From: an uncultured Bacteroidales bacterium
GTDB taxonomy: Bacteria > Bacteroidota > Bacteroidia > Bacteroidales > UBA932
Assembly (NCBI GenBank): GCA_910585445.1
Contig: CAJUEK010000034.1
Coordinates: 1-26,479 of the forward strand
Direction of reading: 5' to 3'
DNA: 26,479 nucleotides
Shown here: piece by piece, positions 6,393-14,528 of the stretch
Numbering within the stretch: position 1 is the stretch's first letter
Layout of the letters: every line of letters begins with the position of its first letter
Position numbers and translations under genes: made by a program
The notes under the pieces: generated by a model
What the model saw: the letters and a program-made list of their open reading frames with translations, nothing else
What the model was told of the DNA's origin: nothing
The model's database searches: none

Positions 6393-8156
6393 TCAATAAG
6401 CAGACTGCTCTTCGGGATATGAGTTCAAGGCAGATGTGAAATGCATCTGCTTTCCGCTGTCCGGGTGACGGAATTCTATCTCAAGGGCATGCAGGCACAG
6501 TCTTGCTGACGTTGGCTTGCGGAATATGGAGCTGCTTCCGTAAAGCATGTCTCCTTCTATCGGACGTCCCAGACCGAGAACATGGGCCGAATGGATGCGC
6601 AACTGGTGTGTGCGTCCTGTTACCGGGCGGAAAATGACTTCGGCCCTTCCGTCCGGGCATATTTTTGTCACCTCATATTCGGTCACGCTTTCTTTTCCGC
6701 TTTTCAGGTCGGCCTTCTGTCTCGGGCGCTCATCATAGTCTGGTGACAGCGGAATGCTAATGCTGCCTTTGTCTCCTGTGCGGAGCGTTACAGAGGTTCC
6801 CGTGTGTCCCATTCCGGTACAGTTGCCGATATTGCCGGGCTGCATCCCGTGTGGTGCAGTAGGGTCGGAGGCGGATAGTCTTGCCTTATATGTCTTTTTT
6901 ACGGTATGGCTGCTGAATTGCTCCATCAGGCACGAGGCGGTTTCGTGGGTCTTTGCGAATACCATTATTCCGGACGTGTCCATGTCCAGCCTGTGTACGG
7001 AATATATTTCCGATGCGCTCCTTGTCCTGAGCCATTCCTGCAGCGAGATTCTTCCGTCCAGTCCGGGTACAGACGGCATTCCGGAAGGCTTGCTTGCCAC
7101 TATTATGCTTCCGTCCTCGTATATTATTTCGGGATATCCGAACCATGCCTCCTCATCATCTGCCCTGTGTCCGACGGCTATCCCGCGCAGCATGAAACCG
7201 AGCAGGGGACCGCATTTGCTTGTGCATGACGGGTAGAAATGGCCATGTGTACGCACAGCGGTGCAAGGTGAGGCTCCATACCAGAATTCTCCCATTGCTA
7301 CGGGACGGAAAGAGTGCCTGTACGCATATTCAAGCAGCTTCGGTGCGGCGCATTCTCCTGTTCCTCCCGGAGGGACCAGGCCTTTCTGTGCGAATATTTC
7401 TGTCACTGACGCCTCTTCTCCAGCTGCATTATGAACTATATACCGGGAGAATATCCATTTCTGAAGGGCATCTGACATTGCTGCACGTCTTGATTTCAGA
7501 CTTGCAATTTCATCAAGCCTTGAAGATAGTGAGTGTTCCGCAGCATTGATTTTCTCTGTCCACATTGATTTTAGACGTCTGATTTCGGCTTTTCCGAACT
7601 GGCTTTCACGTATAAGCGCTTCAAGCCGTGACTGCTCGGCAGTTTCACTCCTTATGGCGTCACGCTCCAGCTTTGCAAGCCGTGCGGAAGCCTTTGCGCT
7701 GTTTATATCCTCGTCCATCTGCCTTCGCATGTCTGCAATTCCGTTGCGCATCTCAGACAGAACCTTGGAACTTTCCAGTTCGCGTATTTGCCGGTTTATT
7801 GATGAAATCTCTTCCTCTCTATGCCTGAACGGGCATGATGGGTCGAGGAGGTCGTATATCGGCGGCACGAATCCTTCAATCAGGCTTTTGCCTCCGACAT
7901 TGCCGGAAAATCCTGCGAGATAGCCAGTCCTTCCACTGCTGTCAATTGCGACAAGGACACCGAGCATCTTGCCTTCGGAAAACCCGAGCGCTACCGCTTC
8001 ATTGCCGCAGAGCCTGTTGATGTGTTCGGTGACATCCTGTGCGGCATGAATTACAAGAGGGTGTGGGACATATCTGAAAGGGTCGGTGAATGACCCGCTT
8101 ACGGGATGCCGCCCTGCTGTGTCTTCACTGAAAATATGAAACAGGCTGTTGTCCAT
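6393..8156 (-). CDS. RluA-family RNA pseudouridine synthase with long N-terminal extension
   Basis: The C-terminal third is an RluA-type pseudouridine synthase: HRLDMDTSGIM (388-398) with catalytic D391, an entry strand EDGSIIVASKPSGMPSVPG (347-365) and the RNA-contacting GRTHQLRIHSAH (514-525). It isomerises uridine in rRNA or tRNA; the target cannot be assigned. Residues 1-110 form an unrecognised globular region and about 112-230 a charged, heptad-like coiled coil. There is an extra loop of about 40 residues (430-470) in the catalytic domain. At 587 residues it is about twice the size of plain RluA; large RluA-type forms of this architecture exist in Bacteroidota and marine proteobacteria. 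Start: ATG 8156 avoids overlap with nth; a TTG at 8201 would overlap it by 26 bases. The gene is last in the FtsE-nth-pseudouridine synthase cluster, 19 bases after nth. Confidence 0.87.
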   Translation of the reverse strand: MDNSLFHIFSEDTAGRHPVSGSFTDPFRYVPHPLVIHAAQDVTEHINRLCGNEAVALGFSEGKMLGVLVAIDSSGRTGYLAGFSGNVGGKSLIEGFVPPIYDLLDPSCPFRHREEEISSINRQIRELESSKVLSEMRNGIADMRRQMDEDINSAKASARLAKLERDAIRSETAEQSRLEALIRESQFGKAEIRRLKSMWTEKINAAEHSLSSRLDEIASLKSRRAAMSDALQKWIFSRYIVHNAAGEEASVTEIFAQKGLVPPGGTGECAAPKLLEYAYRHSFRPVAMGEFWYGASPCTAVRTHGHFYPSCTSKCGPLLGFMLRGIAVGHRADDEEAWFGYPEIIYEDGSIIVASKPSGMPSVPGLDGRISLQEWLRTRSASEIYSVHRLDMDTSGIMVFAKTHETASCLMEQFSSHTVKKTYKARLSASDPTAPHGMQPGNIGNCTGMGHTGTSVTLRTGDKGSISIPLSPDYDERPRQKADLKSGKESVTEYEVTKICPDGRAEVIFRPVTGRTHQLRIHSAHVLGLGRPIEGDMLYGSSSIFRKPTSARLCLHALEIEFRHPDSGKQMHFTSALNSYPEEQSAY

Positions 8157-8175
8157 GTGTCTTTGCGGGAAAACT

Positions 8176-8823
8176 TTATCTGAGCATGGTGTTGTTCTCA
8201 AGATATTCGCGGCACCATTCCCTGATTCCGCATTCTCCGCATTTTGGCTTGCGTGCCGTGCATACGTATCTGCCGTGAAGTATCAGCCAGTGGTGCGCCT
8301 TGGGCCTCAGCTCAGGGGCGAATCCTTCCGTCAGGTCTTTCTCTACCTTTTCCACTGTCGTTCCGTCTGAGAGTCCTATCCGCCTTGCGACACGGAAGAC
8401 ATGGGTATCGACGGCTATGACCGGCTTGTCATATACAACCGACGCTATCACGTTCGCGGTCTTGCGCCCGACTCCAGGAAGTGTCTCGAGAAGCGCGGTC
8501 TCGGACGGAACTTCTGAGCCGAAATCACTTACGAGCTTCTGGGCCATGCCGATAAGGTGCCTGGCCTTGTTGTTCGGAAATGATATGGACTTTATAAGCT
8601 CATAGACCTCTTCGAAAGAAGCTTCTGCAAGGTCGGAAGGCTGTGGGAAGCGTGCGAATATCACAGGGGTGTGCATGTTTACGCGCTTGTCTGTGCATTG
8701 GGCCGACAGTATGACGGCTATGAGCAGGTGGAACGGTGTGTCATAGTGCAGTTCCGTTTCGGCTGCTTCCATATTCCTTGAGAACCAGTCCGTTATCTTG
8801 CAGTAAAGGTCTTTCCCGTTCAT
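8176..8823 (-). CDS. nth: Endonuclease III (bifunctional DNA glycosylase/AP lyase)
   Basis: Nth removes oxidised pyrimidines and cuts at the abasic site in base excision repair. The 215-residue protein matches the E. coli length (211). It shows the helix-hairpin-helix LPGVGRKTANVI (115-126) with catalytic K121, the catalytic D139 in AVDTHVFRV, and the C-terminal [4Fe-4S] ligands C188, C195, C198 and C204 in the canonical C-x6-C-x2-C-x5-C spacing. ATG 8823 is one base beyond the stop of the preceding FtsE-like gene (TGA, one base, then ATG), so translational coupling is likely; the upstream TTG at 8841 would overlap that gene by 17 bases and is less likely. Confidence 0.95.
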   Translation of the reverse strand: MNGKDLYCKITDWFSRNMEAAETELHYDTPFHLLIAVILSAQCTDKRVNMHTPVIFARFPQPSDLAEASFEEVYELIKSISFPNNKARHLIGMAQKLVSDFGSEVPSETALLETLPGVGRKTANVIASVVYDKPVIAVDTHVFRVARRIGLSDGTTVEKVEKDLTEGFAPELRPKAHHWLILHGRYVCTARKPKCGECGIREWCREYLENNTMLR

Positions 8824-8824
8824 G

Positions 8825-9538
8825 TCAGTTGTTGATGTCAAGGTCTATGATTTCGTCTTCTTTCTGTTCTGTGCATGTCTCGTCGCAGCATACCATGACT
8901 CTTCCCGGGTATTTCCCGAAAATCTGCCTGTTGTGTGTTACCATGACGACAGCAGTGCCCTTGTCCCTGTTGATGCCTGTGAGCAGTTTCATGATGCCGT
9001 CTGCCGTTTCCGGGTCAAGATTTCCGGTCGGCTCGTCTGCGATTATTACCTGCGGGTCGTTGAGCAGGGAGCGTGCTATGGCTATGCGCTGCTGCTCTCC
9101 TCCCGATAGCTGGTAAGGCATCTTGTGGGCCTTCCTCTCCATTCCGACTGCGCACAGAACCTCTCTTATCCTTTCCTCTATGGCCTTCTGGTCTTTCCAT
9201 CCTGTGGCTTTTAGCACGAACAGCAGATTGTCCTCTATGCTCCTGTCCATCAGAAGCTGGAAATCCTGGAAGACAACTCCCATTTTCCTGCGCAGAAACG
9301 GGATTTCTTTTTCCTTTATGCCGTCCAACGAGAAGCCGCAAGCCTGTCCTTTTCCTTTAAGAAGAGGATTTTCCGCTATAATGGTCCGGATTATGGATGT
9401 CTTGCCTGTGCCGACTTTACCGACCAGATATACGAAATCTCCGGGATATACGTCCATGTTGAGTCCGTATATGACTGTGGCCTCTCCGTTGAGGATGTCC
9501 GCGTCCTTGAATGAGATGATAGGAGCCTTTTCTTCCAT
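8825..9538 (-). CDS. ftsE: FtsE-like ABC transporter ATP-binding protein
   Basis: This 237-residue ABC ATPase has Walker A GKVGTGKTS (40-48), Q-loop Q91, the signature LSGGEQQRIAIAR (144-156), Walker B VIIADEPTG (164-172) and H-loop H202. Its strongest resemblance is to FtsE/LolD-type ATPases: the PYQLSGGEQQR and DEPTGNLDPET segments are typical. FtsE works with FtsX at the division site to control peptidoglycan hydrolases. No ftsX lies next to it here. The frame is open to 9616, but ATG 9538 gives the natural N-terminus MEEKAPIISF, and a -7 box on this strand sits 25 bases upstream. It heads the minus-strand cluster with nth. LolD or another export ATPase cannot be excluded. Confidence 0.85.
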   Translation of the reverse strand: MEEKAPIISFKDADILNGEATVIYGLNMDVYPGDFVYLVGKVGTGKTSIIRTIIAENPLLKGKGQACGFSLDGIKEKEIPFLRRKMGVVFQDFQLLMDRSIEDNLLFVLKATGWKDQKAIEERIREVLCAVGMERKAHKMPYQLSGGEQQRIAIARSLLNDPQVIIADEPTGNLDPETADGIMKLLTGINRDKGTAVVMVTHNRQIFGKYPGRVMVCCDETCTEQKEDEIIDLDINN

Positions 9539-9563
9539 ACTAAAAATATAAGCAATAAACACA

Positions 9564-9571
9564 CAAATATA
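9564..9571 (-). promoter_or_regulatory. -7 box for the ftsE-nth cluster
   Basis: On the minus strand the sequence is TATATTTG followed by TGTG, an exact -7 consensus, 25 bases upstream of the ATG at 9538. No clear TTTG -33 is visible. It shares the 77-base divergent region with the plus-strand box at 9584-9591. Confidence 0.5.
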
Positions 9572-9583
9572 GTGGAAAATGGC

Positions 9584-9591
9584 TAAATTTG
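9584..9591 (+). promoter_or_regulatory. -7 box for the TPR gene
   Basis: TAAATTTG fits TAnnTTTG and lies 24 bases before ATG 9616. The -33 region is not evident. The two divergent -7 boxes are only 12 bases apart, so occupancy of one promoter may hinder the other. Confidence 0.4.
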
Positions 9592-9615
9592 TAAAATTTT
9601 TGTTTGATGATGACA

Positions 9616-12600
9616 ATGAAAAACATATTGGCGGTATTTTCCGCCGCCTTGCTGTCTTCTTTTGTGCCTGCCTCCGGTAACGGCGGTGTGCCGGATGGCA
9701 GTGACGGTGCCTCGGGAAACGGGTACCGGGAAATTCTCAGAATGCAGGAAAGCGGAATGCACAGCCGTTCACGTCTGCTGCTAAAGGATATTGCACGCGA
9801 GAGCGGAAAATCTTCTCCGGAAGGATATGCTGTTCTCAGTGAGGTCTCAATGGGACTTCCGGGTTATGAGGCACGTATGGATGCCTTCATTTCAGAGCAT
9901 CCGTATTCGGTGCTTGTCCCTCAGATGAGATATCTTCATGCCTTGAATCTTTTTGACTCGCAGGACTACAAGGGGGCCGGGGAACTTCTTGAGACCGTGC
10001 CGGCTTCGTGCATAGGACGCAGCAGGCTTGACGAGTATCTGTTCAAGAAGGCCTATTGCGACCTTGAGGCAGGTGAGCTTGACAGGGCTTTGCTCCGGTT
10101 TGCTGAGATTGACAGGCGTCCGCTGTCGGATTTCACAGCTCCGGCAAGATATGCTGCCGCTTATATCAACTACGGGAAGAAGAATTTCCGTGAAGCCCTC
10201 GACTGGTTCGGTAAATCCGTGTCCGATGCGCGTTTCCGTGACATTTCCAACTATTATATAATGGAGTGCCGTTTCATGCTGAAGGACTACAGGTTTGTGG
10301 CGGATAACGGCGAGCAGATGTACGGGGCGGTTCCGGAAGACAGGAAACCGCATCTTGCCAGGATAATTTCCGAGTCATGGCTCGTGCTTGGAGATGCCGG
10401 GAAGGCCCGTAAATATTATGATCTCGGTATTTCTGCCGGTGAAGCGCCAAAGACACGTGCGGACTGGTTCTACAGCGGCTCTGTGCTTTATGCGGTAAAG
10501 GATTACAGGGGCGCGGTTGAATGTTTCGGAAATATGGAATCAAGGACTGATTCGATAGGTCAGATTGCAAATTACCAGCTCGGGTACAGCTATGTACAGA
10601 CAAAGAACAAGGTTGCCGCGCTGGATGCCTTCAAGGCCGCATCAGAGGCTTCGTTCGACCCTGAAATCGCAGAAGACGCGCATTTCAACTGGGCTAAGCT
10701 TGCTTTTGACATAAATAATGACTCTTCCGTGTTCAGCGGATATATCAGCAAATATCCGGACCGTGAGAAAGATGACCGCATTTACAATTATATCGCCGTG
10801 GCCGCCCTGCATAACCGTGACTATGCGGCTGCTGTTGACGCTTACGGAATGATAGATGAGCTGGATGATGGGATGAGGAACAATTATATGAAAGCCAATT
10901 ACCTGAGGGCAAGCCAGCTTGTTGCCAACGGGTCGTGGAGCATGGCTGTCCCTTGCCTTAAGGTGGCTGCATATTATTCGGACAGGAACAGCAGGTTCAA
11001 TCAGCTCACGCGTTTCTGGCTTGCGGAATCGTATTACAGGAGCGACCGTTATGACGAGGCGCTTGAGGTGTTGACTGACCTTTATAACATGTCGGCCCTT
11101 TACAGGCAGCCTGAGTTCTCTCTGATTCCTTACGGCATTGCATATTGCCATTTCCGCAAGTCGGACTATCCTGCCGCCATGAAGTGGTTCAACATCTATG
11201 TCTCAGGAAAGTCCAAGGAGTACAGGAAAGACGCCCTCGAGAGGATAGGGGACTGCCATTTTATTGTGAAGGACTATAAGAATGCCTGCCTGGCATATGA
11301 CAGGGTTGCGGAAGAATATAATGATGTGAATGACATTTATCCGTATTATCAGGCTGCGATTGCCTATGGCCTTTCAGGAAAGCAGGACAAGAAGATTTCC
11401 GTTCTTTCAAAGGTGTTCGGGGCGTCTGCGGATGCGGAATTTTATCCGGAGGCTCTGTTTGAGCTTGGCCGCGCATATGTGGTGAAGGAGGATGATGAAA
11501 ATGCGTTCAAATGCTTCCGCACTCTTGCAGACGGCGTAAAAGACAGCTCCTATGTCGCTCGTGCCTATCTTGAGATGGGCTCGCTGGCAAGAAACCAGTC
11601 CCAGTTCAATGATGCCCTCGGATATTACAAGACTGTCGTGGAGCAGATGTCCGGTTCCGGCTATGCTGAGGACGCGCTTGCCGCCATCGAGTCTGTCTAT
11701 CAGACCAGGAATGAGCCGGAGGAGTATCTTGCTTATATAGAGGCTCTCGGAATGGGCTCGTCAAAGACTCCTGATGAGAGGGAGGAGATGATATTCGGCT
11801 CTGCGGAGCAGATTTATCTCTCTGGCAATTATCAGAAGGCCCTTGCGGCTCTCCAGTCGTACAGGGAGAATTATCCTGCCGGAAAGAATGTCTGCAAGTC
11901 AGATTTCTATATGGCAGAGTCGTATAGGAATCTCGGGAAATATGAGCAGGCTTGCGACTGTTACGAAAAAGTCATCGCAGACGGCTCCGGAGCGTTCGTG
12001 GAATTGTCAATGCTCAATTTCTCTGACCTGTCGTACAGAATGGAGCGCTGGGACGATGCTCTGGGAGGATATTCTTCATTGTATTCGTCCGCCCTGCTTG
12101 AAAACAACAAGTCGCTCGCATTGTACGGAATGATGCGCTCCGCATATCGCGCCCATAAATATGATGAGGCCATAAAGAATGCTGACGTGGTTCTTCTTGA
12201 CGGTGCTGCGGCAGGGGAAATCAGGCGTGAGGCTGATTTCATAAAGGCCAGGTCTTACCTTGCTACGAGCCGCAGAAACGAGGCTTTCGGGATTCTTTCC
12301 AAGTTGGCTGCGGATGTGTCTGACGGGTATGGTGCCGAGGCTGCCTACCTGATTATTCTTGACAGCTATGACAAGGGTGATTTCGAGTCCGTACAGGCTA
12401 AGGCATACGAATTTGCGGATGCCGGCTCAGGGCAGAATTATTGGCTTGCCAAGATTTACATAGTTCTCGGTGACTCGTTTGCCGAGGTTGGGGATTTCGC
12501 CCAGGCCAGGGCCACATTCGGAAGTATCCTTGACGGGTACAGTCCGGAAGGTCCTGACGATGATGTGCTTGACAATGTGAAGATGCGCATAGGCAAGCTG

Positions 12601-12627
12601 GATTCCCTTATGGCAGAAACCGAATAA
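9616..12627 (+). CDS. Large tetratricopeptide-repeat protein, exported
   Basis: About 1003 residues made almost wholly of TPR/Sel1-like helical repeats. Examples are ANYQLGYSYVQTKNKVAALDA-like units and repeated A-x(3)-Y...G-Y-x-x-A patterns such as RFWLAESYYRSDRYDEALEV (about residue 470) and SDFYMAESYRNLGKYEQACD (about 765). An N-terminal signal peptide is visible (MKNILAVFSAALLSSFVPASG). TPR arrays bind other proteins, so a periplasmic scaffold role is likely. Four in-frame candidates cluster at the start (TTG 9604, ATG 9607, 9610 and 9616); 9616 gives the most typical signal peptide. The barrel-protein gene follows 11 bases after the stop, so the two probably form an operon and work together at the envelope. 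It is divergent from the FtsE-like gene. Partner and cargo unknown. Confidence 0.85.
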   Translation: MKNILAVFSAALLSSFVPASGNGGVPDGSDGASGNGYREILRMQESGMHSRSRLLLKDIARESGKSSPEGYAVLSEVSMGLPGYEARMDAFISEHPYSVLVPQMRYLHALNLFDSQDYKGAGELLETVPASCIGRSRLDEYLFKKAYCDLEAGELDRALLRFAEIDRRPLSDFTAPARYAAAYINYGKKNFREALDWFGKSVSDARFRDISNYYIMECRFMLKDYRFVADNGEQMYGAVPEDRKPHLARIISESWLVLGDAGKARKYYDLGISAGEAPKTRADWFYSGSVLYAVKDYRGAVECFGNMESRTDSIGQIANYQLGYSYVQTKNKVAALDAFKAASEASFDPEIAEDAHFNWAKLAFDINNDSSVFSGYISKYPDREKDDRIYNYIAVAALHNRDYAAAVDAYGMIDELDDGMRNNYMKANYLRASQLVANGSWSMAVPCLKVAAYYSDRNSRFNQLTRFWLAESYYRSDRYDEALEVLTDLYNMSALYRQPEFSLIPYGIAYCHFRKSDYPAAMKWFNIYVSGKSKEYRKDALERIGDCHFIVKDYKNACLAYDRVAEEYNDVNDIYPYYQAAIAYGLSGKQDKKISVLSKVFGASADAEFYPEALFELGRAYVVKEDDENAFKCFRTLADGVKDSSYVARAYLEMGSLARNQSQFNDALGYYKTVVEQMSGSGYAEDALAAIESVYQTRNEPEEYLAYIEALGMGSSKTPDEREEMIFGSAEQIYLSGNYQKALAALQSYRENYPAGKNVCKSDFYMAESYRNLGKYEQACDCYEKVIADGSGAFVELSMLNFSDLSYRMERWDDALGGYSSLYSSALLENNKSLALYGMMRSAYRAHKYDEAIKNADVVLLDGAAAGEIRREADFIKARSYLATSRRNEAFGILSKLAADVSDGYGAEAAYLIILDSYDKGDFESVQAKAYEFADAGSGQNYWLAKIYIVLGDSFAEVGDFAQARATFGSILDGYSPEGPDDDVLDNVKMRIGKLDSLMAETE

Positions 12628-12638
12628 ACAGAAAGAAA

Positions 12639-14408
12639 ATGAACAGAAGCATATTGTTCCGCCTTATTCCGCTGGCGGTGTCGGCTGCGCTTCCTTTTGC
12701 TGCGGCAGCCCAGAATCTCGACCCGACAGTTGTGGTGGACCGCAATTATGAGGGCAAATTGATGGAGGTGCACAAGCCTTCTCTGAAGATGCAGGTGCCT
12801 GATTCCGTCACGAGGTTTGACCTTGATTTCGATTATTCCGTATTTGACAACCCGTATAAGGGTTCATATGAGTTCAGTCCATATACTGTCAAGATGCATC
12901 CGGCTTCATCAGCATTGGCGCCGAAGAAATTGTATCTGCGTGCAGGAGCGGGCTATCCTCTGCGTCCTGTTTTTGACTTGGTGTGGTCTCCGTCTTTCAA
13001 AAAGGGCTTTCGGATGGATGTATATGCCCTTCACAGGTCTTATGTGGGAAATTACAGGTCTTTCAGCCCTTCAGCTGAGCCGCAATCCGGAACTGTTAAG
13101 ATAGACAGGTGGCGTTCGGATGACGGAAGTGTGCGCACTTGGAGCGGCTATGATTTCAGCACCAGGGCAGGGCTTGACGGAAGCTATGACTGGAAAAAGG
13201 GTACGGCTGTCTTTGATGTGTCATATTTCGGGCTGGCATCTGACGACAGGCAGCGTAGGCGTGGCTATGATGCGTTGGACGTGAAGGCTGGTGTATGCTC
13301 CGTGCCTTCTGACGGGCCGCATTTCCTTTATGATGTGACGGCTTCCTACCGTTTCGCAAATGACAAGGCCAAGTATCGTGCAGGAAATTCATATGTGCTT
13401 GATGAGCATCTGTTCGGGGCTGACGCTTCTTTGGGATGGGCTTTTGCAGGAGGGCACAGGATGCTGTTTGATTTTGCGCTGGATGTCGCTGCTTATTCGG
13501 GAGGTGCAGATGCCGCTGCCGGGAATTTCCGCATAATCCCGCATTATATGTTTGTCAAGGGAAGGTGGAATCTTGACTTGGGCCTGCGTCTTTCGATGAT
13601 TGCAAGCCAGGAAAATGCCGCAGGAATGTTCACTTCGCGCGACCAGATTGTATATCCTGATGTGACTGTTAGCTTTGCCGCCATCCCTGACGCCATGTCG
13701 CTTTATGCCAAGGCAACAGGCGGAAGCTCTCTCAACACTTATGCTCGCGTACTTGAGGAGAACCGTCATGCGGATCTTGCTTTCGGGAGGGGCGGGGGTG
13801 CTGTCCTGGACAATACTGTCGAGCGTCTGTCTGCCATGATAGGAATGGAGGGACGCATAGGGATGCAGTTCAGCTATGACCTAAGGGCAGGGTATTCTAA
13901 CTACGGGAACGCCATGCTTGATGCTGTGGTCTTGGAGGCTGAGCCTCAGGACGGCAGTCTGAAATATCTTCCAGGTTTGGGGTATTCTTCTTACAGGAAA
14001 TGTTTTGCCCAGGCGGAACTTTGCTGGAAAAATGAGAGCATAAGGCTTGACGGCCTGGTGAATTATGCGCATGTGTGGGGGCTGGACCGTGCTTCGGGCC
14101 TGTTCGCTCCGGCTTCTCTTACCGGTGATGTGGCATTCGAGTACAATTGGAACAGGCGCATATTCGCAGGTGTGGACTGTGCCTTCTCGACGGCTCGCCG
14201 CGGAGGGCTTCTGTATCCTTCCGGAGAACTTTACGGGGCTGTCCTTCCGGGATATGCGGACCTTGGCCTTTCTCTTGAGGTGGCTCTCACAAGGAGTTTC
14301 TCTTTATGGGCGCGCGGGGAGAATCTGCTGAACATGACAGTGCAGCGCAATCCCCTGTATGCGGAGCAGGGCATCGGATTCACTCTTGGAATCAGTCTGA
14401 ATTTGTAA
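12639..14408 (+). CDS. Predicted outer-membrane beta-barrel protein (TonB-receptor-like, no plug seen)
   Basis: The 589-residue protein starts with a signal peptide (MNRSILFRLIPLAVSAALPFAAAAQ). After a linker with conserved-looking FDYSVFDNPYKG (about 69-80), alternating hydrophobic/polar strands rich in aromatic residues run to the C-terminus, with features such as WARGENLLNMTVQRNPLYAEQGIGF (about 555-580) that match the last strands of TonB-dependent receptors and ending in GISLNL. No carboxypeptidase-like domain, TonB box or plug domain is visible, so it may be a barrel-only relative. It follows the TPR gene by 11 bases, suggesting co-expression, for example as an outer-membrane anchor or pore for the TPR protein. 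Substrate unknown. Confidence 0.75.
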   Translation: MNRSILFRLIPLAVSAALPFAAAAQNLDPTVVVDRNYEGKLMEVHKPSLKMQVPDSVTRFDLDFDYSVFDNPYKGSYEFSPYTVKMHPASSALAPKKLYLRAGAGYPLRPVFDLVWSPSFKKGFRMDVYALHRSYVGNYRSFSPSAEPQSGTVKIDRWRSDDGSVRTWSGYDFSTRAGLDGSYDWKKGTAVFDVSYFGLASDDRQRRRGYDALDVKAGVCSVPSDGPHFLYDVTASYRFANDKAKYRAGNSYVLDEHLFGADASLGWAFAGGHRMLFDFALDVAAYSGGADAAAGNFRIIPHYMFVKGRWNLDLGLRLSMIASQENAAGMFTSRDQIVYPDVTVSFAAIPDAMSLYAKATGGSSLNTYARVLEENRHADLAFGRGGGAVLDNTVERLSAMIGMEGRIGMQFSYDLRAGYSNYGNAMLDAVVLEAEPQDGSLKYLPGLGYSSYRKCFAQAELCWKNESIRLDGLVNYAHVWGLDRASGLFAPASLTGDVAFEYNWNRRIFAGVDCAFSTARRGGLLYPSGELYGAVLPGYADLGLSLEVALTRSFSLWARGENLLNMTVQRNPLYAEQGIGFTLGISLNL

Positions 14409-14450
14409 GAATCAGATGGCATAAATTCAACAAGTTCTCAGAAAAATTGC

Positions 14451-14458
14451 TATATTTG
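14451..14458 (+). promoter_or_regulatory. -7 box upstream of gyrB
   Basis: TATATTTG, exact -7 consensus, 70 bases before the gyrB ATG. A -33 TTTG at the right spacing is not present; TTCA at 14427-14430 is the nearest. The leader would be about 60 nt. Confidence 0.5.
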
Positions 14459-14528
14459 TCCGTTTGTTTTCCTTGCTTGCCGTTAATGGCCGGGAGAACA
14501 TGGAAGAAAGAAAAAGAAAAGACAGACA

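Noticed and set aside
9539..9616. N-terminal 26-residue extension of the FtsE-like protein
   Set aside because: It covers the divergent promoter region and is not part of an ABC ATPase; start moved to 9538.
14409..14528. Possible third copy of the structured promoter element before gyrB
   Set aside because: Only the final TTGCTATATTTG part is similar; no hairpin with a TAAA loop at the expected place.
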